64,000 nt of DNA from the NCBI RefSeq assembly GCF_031426495.1, contig NZ_JANPLK010000043.1, positions 62,001 through 126,000 on the forward strand. Reading direction: 5' to 3'. Position numbers and translations under genes: made by a program. Origin of the DNA: Gemmatimonas sp. (GTDB lineage: Bacteria > Gemmatimonadota > Gemmatimonadetes > Gemmatimonadales > Gemmatimonadaceae). Under the pieces are notes generated by a model that was given only the letters and a program-made list of their open reading frames with translations, searched no databases and was not told the DNA's origin. Below are positions 33,149-40,942 of the stretch, in pieces. How positions within the stretch are numbered: the stretch's first letter is position 1; every line of letters begins with the position of its first letter.

Positions 33149-35488
33149 TCAGGAACCGCAGATGCGGTCCAAATCCTGAACGCCCACCAGCACATCGCGC
33201 GGGCGCGCGGCGCCTTCGGACGGCGCCAGCACGCCGGCCGCTTCGAGCTGATCGATGATACGGGCGGCGCGTCCGTATCCGATCTTCAGCCGTCGCTGCA
33301 ATAGCGACGTTGATCCCTGGCGATGCTGGATCACGACTTCCGCCGCTTCACGGAAGCGCGCATCCCGGTCGTCGGAGGAGCGATCGCCATCGTCATCGTC
33401 ACCGCCGTCGCCCTTCGCTTCGAGCGCACGCACGGTTTCTAGAATATCGGGTTCCGCCATGATGCCTTCACCAGCCTCATGACGGGCGCGGGCATCCTCA
33501 TACCATTTGAGCAGTCGCTCGGTATCCTCACTGGAGAGATATGCCCCCTGGAGCCGCGCCGGTTCCGACTTGCCCGGCGGGATGAACAGCATGTCGCCGT
33601 TGCCAAGCAGCGCTTCGGCCCCCGCGCCATCGATGATCGTACGGCTGTCCACTTGCGACGCCACACGAAACGCGATCCGGCACGGAAAATTCGCCTTGAT
33701 GAGGCCAGTAATCACGTTCACGCTCGGTCGCTGCGTGGCCAGAATCAGGTGAATGCCGATCGCGCGCGCCTTCTGCGCCAACATCGCGATCGGCGTTTCG
33801 ACTTCGCCCTGCACCGTCATCATGAGGTCGGCCATTTCGTCGATCACCACGACGATATACGGCAAGACACCACCGGAATACGTCCGATCCTCGAAGGCCA
33901 CTTCGAGATTGCGCGGCTTCTGCACGGGTGCGCCTTCACCGTCAGCATGCTGCTGAACGCGGCGATTGAACTCCTGTAGGTTGCGGCACGCATTCGCTTC
34001 GAGCAATCGGTAACGGTCCTGCATCTCCATCACGGCCCACTTCAACACCGACGCCGCGTCACGGTTGTCGGTGATCACTTTGTGTCGCAGGTGCGGCAGT
34101 GTGTTGTATACGCTGAGTTCGACCATCTTGGGATCGACCATCAGAAATCGCAGCGTACGTGGCGTGTGCCGATACGCGAGACTCGTGATGATCGTGTTCA
34201 CGCACACCGACTTTCCGGAGCCCGTGGCGCCAGCGATGAGCAAGTGCGGCATCTTCGCCAAGTCGGCGATCACGGCGCGTCCTTCGAGATCCTTGCCCAG
34301 CGCGATCGGAAGCGCTGCGCGCATCTGACGAAATTCTGCCGACTCGAGCACTTCGCGCAGCACCACCATTTCCGGCGACGGGTTGGGCACTTCCACACCG
34401 ACCGCGCCACGCCCCGGAATGGGTGCCACGATGCGAATGCTCGGCGCCCGCATCGCCAAGGCCAGATCATCGGCCAACGCCGCGATCTGCCGCACCTTCA
34501 CGCCGGGGGCCGGCTCGATTTCGAATTGCGTAACCGTCGGTCCTGTCGTCCGCCCCACCAGCTCGCCGTCCACTTTGAACGTGCGAAGCGTCGCCATCAG
34601 CTTCTCACCCGCCAAGTCCAGCTCGCGTTTGCCGGCATCGGCATTGCGGGCAGGCGCGGCGGTAAGCAGATCGGTGGGCGGCAAGTTGTCGCTGAAGGGC
34701 GACGGCTCCGACGACGCGTCGAGGGCCGCCTCGACCGCGGCGGGAGGACGGGCCGTTTCCTTCGCGTTCCTCTTCGATTTCGCGCCGTCGCGACCGGCCT
34801 CAGGCGCGAACCGGGCATCCGGCTTCTCGAGTGCGAGGACGTCCCGCGCCAGCACGGGGTCGATCGCCGGCAGCTCCTCGGGTTCCGGCTCGAGCTGCTG
34901 GGCCAGTGTGCGGCGCTTGCGGCCGGTCGCGATCGCACGGTCAACCGTCGGCGCTTCGTCTGCCCCGTTCGCATCGGCGCCGCGTCCGGGGCCGAGCAGC
35001 ATGCGGATCGGATTCCAACGCAGGGTCGCCACCGTGAGCACACTCGTGGCCAGCAAAAAGAACACCCATGCACCGGCCGAGCCGAGTCCTTTGCGCAGGT
35101 AGTGCGCAACAAAGCTGCCCCAGAGTCCGGAGCTATCCGACGCCGACGGTTCGCCGCCAAGCGCGAGACCGATCGCTACTGGCACCAGAGTGACCGTGCC
35201 CGCGAAGAGCACGCCCCAATCGCTCGCGTCGTCGGCACGCGCGATCCGCCCGAAGAGTGTGAGCGCGACCACCAAGCACCCCAGCGCGACGATCGCCGCT
35301 CCCGGAATCCCGACGGTGCTCACCAGCGCGCAGCGCGCCCACGTTCCGGCCGGCCCGAACACGCCGGTCGCCTCGAGGCACAACTGGCCGGCATCGGGTG
35401 CATTAAAGATCAATGCACCGGTGAGAAACACCGCAAGCAGCGTCAGCGCGATCGCCGAGAGCTCCCGACGCAGCACAGCGGGTTCCAT
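33149..35488 (-). CDS. ftsK: DNA translocase FtsK/SpoIIIE
   Basis: FtsK pumps DNA and coordinates chromosome-dimer resolution with division. The 779-residue protein has four N-terminal membrane spans (for example LSAIALTLLAVFLTGALIF and VFFLLATSVLTVATL) and a charged linker of about 150 residues. The alpha/beta motor follows with LLIAGATGSGKSVCVN and VVVIDEMADLMM. A C-terminal gamma winged helix (QGSTSLLQRRLKIGYGRAARI) reads KOPS-like sites. The start is the ATG at 35486-35488, two bases after the comB stop; the longer frame to 35578 is not used. Confidence 0.95.
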   Translation of the reverse strand: MEPAVLRRELSAIALTLLAVFLTGALIFNAPDAGQLCLEATGVFGPAGTWARCALVSTVGIPGAAIVALGCLVVALTLFGRIARADDASDWGVLFAGTVTLVPVAIGLALGGEPSASDSSGLWGSFVAHYLRKGLGSAGAWVFFLLATSVLTVATLRWNPIRMLLGPGRGADANGADEAPTVDRAIATGRKRRTLAQQLEPEPEELPAIDPVLARDVLALEKPDARFAPEAGRDGAKSKRNAKETARPPAAVEAALDASSEPSPFSDNLPPTDLLTAAPARNADAGKRELDLAGEKLMATLRTFKVDGELVGRTTGPTVTQFEIEPAPGVKVRQIAALADDLALAMRAPSIRIVAPIPGRGAVGVEVPNPSPEMVVLREVLESAEFRQMRAALPIALGKDLEGRAVIADLAKMPHLLIAGATGSGKSVCVNTIITSLAYRHTPRTLRFLMVDPKMVELSVYNTLPHLRHKVITDNRDAASVLKWAVMEMQDRYRLLEANACRNLQEFNRRVQQHADGEGAPVQKPRNLEVAFEDRTYSGGVLPYIVVVIDEMADLMMTVQGEVETPIAMLAQKARAIGIHLILATQRPSVNVITGLIKANFPCRIAFRVASQVDSRTIIDGAGAEALLGNGDMLFIPPGKSEPARLQGAYLSSEDTERLLKWYEDARARHEAGEGIMAEPDILETVRALEAKGDGGDDDDGDRSSDDRDARFREAAEVVIQHRQGSTSLLQRRLKIGYGRAARIIDQLEAAGVLAPSEGAARPRDVLVGVQDLDRICGS

Positions 35489-35490
35489 GC

Positions 35491-36240
35491 CTAGTGATCC
35501 GCGCGAGTCGCGGGCTCGAGCTGAAGCTGTCGATCGTGGTATAGCACTGACCGATGGAAGCGATCGAGCGTCAGGCACATCTCCACATCGCGCTCGAAGC
35601 CAGCGGCAACCAACGACCTCGCGTGACCGGCTTCGAGCGCCACCGATGCCACTCCTCCCTGAAACGGCCGTTCCGCCATTTCCGCCACGCGCGCACCATC
35701 GCCCCGCGTGACGCGCTCGACCCCGGCGGTAATGCCGCGCACGAGCCGTCCGGCGCAGACGACGTCCTCGAGCGCCACGTGCCGCTCATGGCCAGCGCAG
35801 ATGATCGTGACATCCCCGCCGTGTTCGATCGCCGACCGCACCGACGCCACGGTGGCGGTCACATTCACGAACGCGGCGAAGTAGCAGGCGCGCGCCCCGT
35901 GTGACGCGGCTAACGCCATTGTGCCGTTGGTCGTCGTATAGAGAATCGTCCGTCCTTCGACCGATGCCGGTGTATACTCGGCGGGAGAATTGCCCAGATC
36001 GAAGCCATCGATCTTCACCATGCGCCGCTCACCCGCCAGTTGAACCTCGCCCCGCGCGTACGCCTTCGCCCGCGATGCCGTTTCGTCGACGGTCTCGAAC
36101 GGGATCACAGCGCGCGCCCCCGCATCGAGCGCCGCGGCCACAGTGGTGGCCGCGCGCAGCACGTCAATGACCACGACGATACGATCCGCCACCTCGGCGG
36201 GCGCAACTTGCGCCTCGCCGAGCAGCACATCGATGCGCAC
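35491..36240 (-). CDS. comB: 2-phosphosulfolactate phosphatase family protein (ComB)
   Basis: The 249-residue sequence matches the ComB family: RIVVVIDVLRAATTVAAALDAGA, LAGERRMVKIDGFDLGNSPAEY, ILYTTTNGTMALA and FVNVTATVASVRSA. In methanogens ComB dephosphorylates 2-phosphosulfolactate in coenzyme M synthesis. In bacteria the homologues occur widely and the substrate is often not proven. The GTG start shares one base with the accC stop (TAGTG), and ftsK follows after two bases, so it is co-transcribed with both. No comA or comC is in the window. The first part of the longer frame is a shadow of accC. Confidence 0.87.
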   Translation of the reverse strand: MRIDVLLGEAQVAPAEVADRIVVVIDVLRAATTVAAALDAGARAVIPFETVDETASRAKAYARGEVQLAGERRMVKIDGFDLGNSPAEYTPASVEGRTILYTTTNGTMALAASHGARACYFAAFVNVTATVASVRSAIEHGGDVTIICAGHERHVALEDVVCAGRLVRGITAGVERVTRGDGARVAEMAERPFQGGVASVALEAGHARSLVAAGFERDVEMCLTLDRFHRSVLYHDRQLQLEPATRADH

Positions 36241-37598
36241 TATGTCGGTTCCTTGAGCAGATCGGTCCCTTCCAACTCGAGCCACTTGGTGTGCACCTTG
36301 CCGGCCTTAAAGGCAGGATGCTGCATGACGCGGGCGAGGAAGGGCATGGTGGTCTTCACCCCTTCGATCACGAAGCTCTCGAGTGCGATCTGCATGCGCT
36401 TGAGCGCCTCTTCGCGCGTGTTGCCCTGCACGATGAGCTTGGCGATCATCGAATCGTAGTACGGCGGCACGGTGTAGCCCGCGTAGGCATGGGTGTCGAC
36501 GCGCACGCCGGGGCCGCCAGGTTGATGGAAGACCTCCAACTTGCCGGGCGACGGCTGGAAATTGCGGGCTGGATCCTCGGCATTGACGCGGCACTCGATC
36601 ACGTGACCGCGAAACGCGGGCGTCTCGAGGATCGACAAGGGAAGCCCCGACGCCACACGAATCTGCTCCTTCACGAGATCGACGCCCGTGAGCATTTCGG
36701 TCACGGGATGCTCGACCTGGATGCGCGTGTTCATTTCCATGAAAAAGAATGAACCGTCTTCGTCGAGTAGCATTTCCACGGTGCCCGCGCCGACATAGTT
36801 GATCGCCTTCGCGCCCCGCACGGCCGCCTCGCCCATCTTCTCGCGCAGTTCCGGCGTCATCACGGGACACGGCGCTTCCTCGATCAGCTTCTGGTGACGA
36901 CGCTGCACCGAGCAATCGCGTTCGCCCAGGTGAATGACATTGCCGTGCATATCGCCCATCACCTGAAATTCGACGTGCCGAGGACGCTCGAGAAACTTCT
37001 CGACATACACGTCGCCGTTGCCAAACGCGGAGAGCGCTTCAGAGCGGGCAAGCTGGAAGGAACGCAGGAAGTCATCAGGATCGCGTGCGACACGCATTCC
37101 CTTACCACCGCCGCCAGCGGCGGCCTTGATGATGACCGGGAAGCCGATGCCGCGAGCGAACTCCAGCGCCTCCTCGGGATCGTCGACCGGTCCCGGCGAT
37201 CCCGGCACGATCGGCACCCCGCACTCGGCCATCGCCCGACGAGCCGAGGCCTTGTCGCCCATCACGCGAATCTGCTCCGGCGTGGGGCCGATGAAGGCAA
37301 TACCCGAGGCGCGGCAGGTTTCGGCGAACTCCGCATTTTCCGCGAGAAAGCCGTAGCCTGGATGGATCGCGTCGGCGCCGGTGATTTCGGCGGCCGCGAT
37401 CAGTCGCGGGATTTTGAGGTAGGAATCGCGACCCGGTGGGGGTCCGATACAGACATCATCGTCGGCGAAGCGCACGTGCAGCGACTCGCGGTCAGCCTCG
37501 GAGTACACGGCGACCGTCTGAATTTCGAGTTCACGGCAAGCGCGAATGACACGGAGAGCGATTTCGCCGCGGTTGGCGATCAGGACCTTTTTGAACAT
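36240..37598 (-). CDS. accC: Acetyl-CoA carboxylase biotin carboxylase subunit
   Basis: AccC carboxylates biotin on AccB using ATP and bicarbonate. The sequence begins MFKKVLIANRGEIALRVIRA and contains the ATP-grasp loop KAAAGGGGKGMRVA. HLGERDCSVQRRHQKLIEE and EMNTRIQVEHPVTEM carry the catalytic Glu/Arg residues. The length of 452 residues is typical. The ATG at 37596-37598 is chosen over the open frame's 37619. It is separated from accB by pilT, whereas accB-accC are adjacent in most bacteria. Confidence 0.96.
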   Translation of the reverse strand: MFKKVLIANRGEIALRVIRACRELEIQTVAVYSEADRESLHVRFADDDVCIGPPPGRDSYLKIPRLIAAAEITGADAIHPGYGFLAENAEFAETCRASGIAFIGPTPEQIRVMGDKASARRAMAECGVPIVPGSPGPVDDPEEALEFARGIGFPVIIKAAAGGGGKGMRVARDPDDFLRSFQLARSEALSAFGNGDVYVEKFLERPRHVEFQVMGDMHGNVIHLGERDCSVQRRHQKLIEEAPCPVMTPELREKMGEAAVRGAKAINYVGAGTVEMLLDEDGSFFFMEMNTRIQVEHPVTEMLTGVDLVKEQIRVASGLPLSILETPAFRGHVIECRVNAEDPARNFQPSPGKLEVFHQPGGPGVRVDTHAYAGYTVPPYYDSMIAKLIVQGNTREEALKRMQIALESFVIEGVKTTMPFLARVMQHPAFKAGKVHTKWLELEGTDLLKEPT

Positions 37599-37648
37599 GC
37601 CGTATGGTGGCAGGCTCAAAGCCCTGCCGCCAGTCCCGCGGCCGCCAA

Positions 37649-38827
37649 TCAGGTGGCGGCGCTGCCCTGGCGGAATCCGTCCCAGTTCGTGTCGCTGGTT
37701 CCGTCGACCCCCTGGATACGGAGCGCGAACTCCGCGGGGTTGGTCGCATAGAAGAGCGCGTTCTCGTAGGAAATCACCCCGCGCGAGTACCAGTTCATGA
37801 GCGACTGGTCGAAGCTCTGCATGCCGTACGCCATGCTCCCTTCCTTGATCAGGTCGGGGATATTCAGGGTGGCAGACAGGTCGCGAATCTGGTCGCGGAC
37901 CGCCTCGGTGTTCACCAGCACTTCGCAGGCGGGCACACGACCCGGACGATCGGCCCTCGGCACGAGGCGCAGCGAGATGACCGACGACAGCGCGTTGGCG
38001 AGCGCGAAACGCACCTCGTTTTGCTGGTGCGGCGGATAGAACGACAGGATGCGGTTGATAGTGAGCGTCGCATCGGTGGTGTGCAGCGTCGAGAAGACGA
38101 GGTGACCGGTGCCAGCCGCCTTGAGCGCGACATCGAGCGTCTCGAGATCTCGAATCTCACCGATCATGATGACGTCGGGGTCCTGACGCAGCACACGACG
38201 CAGCGCCTGGGAGAACGACGCGGTGTCCGTTCCCACTTCACGCTGGTTGATGTGGCTCTGCACGTCGCGATGCACGAACTCAATCGGATCCTCGATCGTG
38301 ATGATGTTCGCGCTGCGGCGTTCGTTGATATGGTGCACCATCGCCGCCAAGGCCGTGCTCTTGCCGGACCCAGTCACGCCCGTCACCAGGACCAGTCCGC
38401 GCGGCTTGAGGGCCAACTGCTCGAGCACCGGCGGCAGGTTCAGGTCTCGGATCGACGCCGCCGCATGCGCGATGGCACGCATGGCGAAAGCAACGGTGCC
38501 TTTCTGCTGATACACGTTGACTCGGAAACGTCCGATACCCGGGACATTGATCGCGAAGTCCGACTCGCGCATCTCCACGAACTCACGAAGCTGCGCGGGC
38601 GGCAGCAGGTGCTCGGCGAGCGACCGGAGTTCTTCCGGCCGCATCGGCGGCATATCAAGCGGGACGAGGTCCGAGTGCAATCGCAGCGTGGGCGGCCGTC
38701 CGACTTTGAGGTGCAAGTCGGACGCGCCCTCGCGCACCATGCGCTGCAGTGCGGCCTTCAGATCAAGGCCCGAGCCAGGCGCCGTCGGGGTGACGGTTAC
38801 TGGAGCGGCACCGGAGACCATCGTCAT
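37649..38827 (-). CDS. pilT: Type IV pilus retraction ATPase PilT-like
   Basis: This 392-residue hexameric secretion-type ATPase has VTGVTGSGKSTALAAMV (Walker A), IEDPIEFVH (Asp box), MIGEIRDLET (Walker B) and FSTLHTTDAT (His box). The N-terminal PAS-like domain includes GASDLHLKVGRPP. It powers pilus retraction in twitching motility or DNA uptake. PilT and PilU are hard to tell apart from sequence alone. No other pilus gene is nearby. It lies between accB (11-base gap) and accC. Confidence 0.92.
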   Translation of the reverse strand: MTMVSGAAPVTVTPTAPGSGLDLKAALQRMVREGASDLHLKVGRPPTLRLHSDLVPLDMPPMRPEELRSLAEHLLPPAQLREFVEMRESDFAINVPGIGRFRVNVYQQKGTVAFAMRAIAHAAASIRDLNLPPVLEQLALKPRGLVLVTGVTGSGKSTALAAMVHHINERRSANIITIEDPIEFVHRDVQSHINQREVGTDTASFSQALRRVLRQDPDVIMIGEIRDLETLDVALKAAGTGHLVFSTLHTTDATLTINRILSFYPPHQQNEVRFALANALSSVISLRLVPRADRPGRVPACEVLVNTEAVRDQIRDLSATLNIPDLIKEGSMAYGMQSFDQSLMNWYSRGVISYENALFYATNPAEFALRIQGVDGTSDTNWDGFRQGSAAT

Positions 38828-38838
38828 GTCATCGCGTC

Positions 38839-39339
38839 TCAGCCGGTCGGATCGAGGCGGTAGAGCACTTGTCCGTACTCAACGGCGTTGGACTCGGTGA
38901 CGTTCACTTCGCGCACCACGCCGTCGAACTCGGACTCGAGCTCATTCATGATCTTCATCGCTTCGATGATGCACACAATCTGACCCTTGCTGATGCGATC
39001 GCCGACATTGACGTACGGCTTCGCACCGGGCTCGGGGGCAGAATAATACGTGCCCACCATCGGCGACTTGATCTCGAGGAGTGCAACCTTCGGTGCCTCG
39101 GCCTTCGGCGCCGCCGCCACACCCTCTCCGGCAGGACGCTCCGCACCACCAGCGGGCAACACCGGGGCCATTGCGACGGGAGCGGCCATCTGGGGCGCGA
39201 CCGTCATGGCCGCAACGCGCTGCTGGGAGCTCTTCGAGATTCGGAGCTTCATCCCCTTGTCGGAGGAGATCTCGATGGAATCCACCGTGGAGCCGTCGAG
39301 CATCTCGATCAGCTTCTTCACGTAGCGCAGGTCGATCAT
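38839..39339 (-). CDS. accB: Acetyl-CoA carboxylase biotin carboxyl carrier protein
   Basis: AccB carries the covalently bound biotin. The 166-residue protein has an N-terminal helical segment (MIDLRYVKKLIEML), a Pro/Ala-rich linker (roughly residues 50-85) and the C-terminal biotinyl domain with EAMKIMNELESE, where the Met-Lys-Met lysine is biotinylated. The ATG at 39337-39339 is preferred over 39363 on family alignment. It follows an M24 peptidase gene, as in the Bacillus-type arrangement, and pilT follows. Confidence 0.95.
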   Translation of the reverse strand: MIDLRYVKKLIEMLDGSTVDSIEISSDKGMKLRISKSSQQRVAAMTVAPQMAAPVAMAPVLPAGGAERPAGEGVAAAPKAEAPKVALLEIKSPMVGTYYSAPEPGAKPYVNVGDRISKGQIVCIIEAMKIMNELESEFDGVVREVNVTESNAVEYGQVLYRLDPTG

Positions 39340-39392
39340 GGCGGGGGAGTCAAAGGGGATCATCGGCGCGGAGAGCGCCGAGCGTACAGAAA

Positions 39393-40505
39393 TCAGGAGA
39401 GTTCGTGCAAATCGCGCGGGAATCCGGTCAGGACCCTCGGACCTGCATCGGACAAGAACACGTCATCCTCGATTCTCACCCCACCCCAGCCCGCCCGATA
39501 GATCCCGGGCTCAATCGTAACCACCGTGCCGGCAGCGAGGGGAGACTCGACGACGCGGGCCAAGCGAGGCGCTTCGTGCACTTCCAGCCCGATCCCATGA
39601 CCGAGCGAATGTCCGAACGCCTCACCAAATCCGCGAGCGTCAATGTAGTCTCTCGCGACCGCATCTGCAGCCATCCCCGTCATTCCGACCCGAAGCGCAC
39701 CCGAAGCGCGCAAATTCGCGTCGCGGACGATGTCGTAGATCTCTCGTTGCTCGTCCGAAGCGCGGCCGAGCACGAACGTTCGCGTAATATCCGAGCAGTA
39801 GCCCGCCGCCACGGCGCCGAAGTCAATCAGCACCAAATCACCCGTTTCGAGCAGTCGATCGCCGGCGCGAGCGTGCGGCAGCGCTGAGCGCGGACCGGAC
39901 GCCACGATGCTCGGAAAGGGAAAGGCCTCGCTCCCAGCTTCCCGCAGATGGCGTTCGAGCATTCCCGCGACCGCTGTTTCGGTGATCCCAGGGCGCAACA
40001 GGGGAACCGTCTGACCCAGGGCGATTTCCGCTATCGCAACGGCGCGTTGGATGTGAGCCAGTTCGCCGGCGTCCTTCACGACGCGCAATGATTCAACCAC
40101 CTCGGTCGTGGGACGCCAGGACCAACGAGCGCCCTGCTCCAACAATCGGGCAAAGTCCCGATGCATCAGGTGCATCGATTCAAAACCGATCCGTTCCACG
40201 CTCGGCATCGTCCCGAGCTGTGCCCAGAGTCCCGTCCAGAGGTTGGTACTCTCGATACGAACGCTTGCGGTCGACCCGATCTCTTCCTCGACCTGCGTCG
40301 CGTACCGGAAGTCGGTGAGCAGCACGCAATCCTTGGCCGTGAGCACGAGCAACGCGTTGCTGCCGGAGAAGCCCGTGACGTAACGGATATTCGCCAGCGA
40401 GGTCACCAACAGCGCGTCGAGATCGGCCCGCGCCAAGGCATCGCGCAACGCCGTGAGCCGCGCCGGTCGCGCATCGATCGGGCTCACTGCCGCCGCAGCA
40501 CTCAC
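39393..40505 (-). CDS. M24-family Xaa-Pro aminopeptidase
   Basis: This 370-residue pita-bread metallopeptidase has an N-terminal creatinase-like domain (RLTALRDALARADLDALLVT, IRYVTGFSGSNALLVL). The catalytic domain has metal ligands in LIDFGA, CSDITRTF, GHSLGHGIGLEVHE, VTIEPGIY and VRIEDDVF. It is expected to remove N-terminal residues preceding proline. The GTG start overlaps the aroQ stop as GTGA, and accB follows by 53 bases. The order aroQ-M24 peptidase-accB is like Bacillus, but efp, often found after the peptidase, is missing. Confidence 0.92.
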   Translation of the reverse strand: MSAAAAVSPIDARPARLTALRDALARADLDALLVTSLANIRYVTGFSGSNALLVLTAKDCVLLTDFRYATQVEEEIGSTASVRIESTNLWTGLWAQLGTMPSVERIGFESMHLMHRDFARLLEQGARWSWRPTTEVVESLRVVKDAGELAHIQRAVAIAEIALGQTVPLLRPGITETAVAGMLERHLREAGSEAFPFPSIVASGPRSALPHARAGDRLLETGDLVLIDFGAVAAGYCSDITRTFVLGRASDEQREIYDIVRDANLRASGALRVGMTGMAADAVARDYIDARGFGEAFGHSLGHGIGLEVHEAPRLARVVESPLAAGTVVTIEPGIYRAGWGGVRIEDDVFLSDAGPRVLTGFPRDLHELS

Positions 40506-40942
40506 GAGCGCCGAAGGAGGGCGGACACCAGCCCGCGCAACGCGAATTCGTAGCCGTCGGCACCGAGTCCCGTCACGCTCCCGATCGCGGCACCGGCGAG
40601 CATGCTGTGATGCCGTTCCGGCTCACGTGCGTACACGTTGGAGAGATGAATTTCCACGAAGGGAATGGACGTGGCCGTGAACGCATCGCGCAGCGCGAGG
40701 CTGGTGTGCGTGTATGCACCCGCGTTCACCACCACTCCCTGCACCACGCCGCGCCACGCGTGCAGGATATCGATCATGGTGCCTTCCACATTCGACTGCG
40801 CCGTCTGCAATTCGACGCCGAGATCCGCGGCAACCCGCGCGAGCCCGGCGTTGATATCGTCGAGTGTCGCCGAACCGTAGATATGCGGTTCGCGCGTGCC
40901 AAGCAGGTTGAGATTCGGTCCGTTCAGAATCCCGATGATCAC
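40502..40942 (-). CDS. aroQ: Type II 3-dehydroquinate dehydratase
   Basis: AroQ dehydrates 3-dehydroquinate in the shikimate pathway. The 146-residue protein carries LNGPNLNLLGTREPHIYG (with the catalytic Arg and Tyr region), QSNVEGTMIDILH, NAGAYTHTSLALRDA and VEIHLSNVYAREPERHHS. The frame is open to 40966, but the GTG at 40940-40942 gives the family start VIIGILNGPN. That GTG overlaps the upstream TPR gene's stop as GTGA, so translation is probably coupled. Confidence 0.95.
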   Translation of the reverse strand: MIIGILNGPNLNLLGTREPHIYGSATLDDINAGLARVAADLGVELQTAQSNVEGTMIDILHAWRGVVQGVVVNAGAYTHTSLALRDAFTATSIPFVEIHLSNVYAREPERHHSMLAGAAIGSVTGLGADGYEFALRGLVSALLRRS

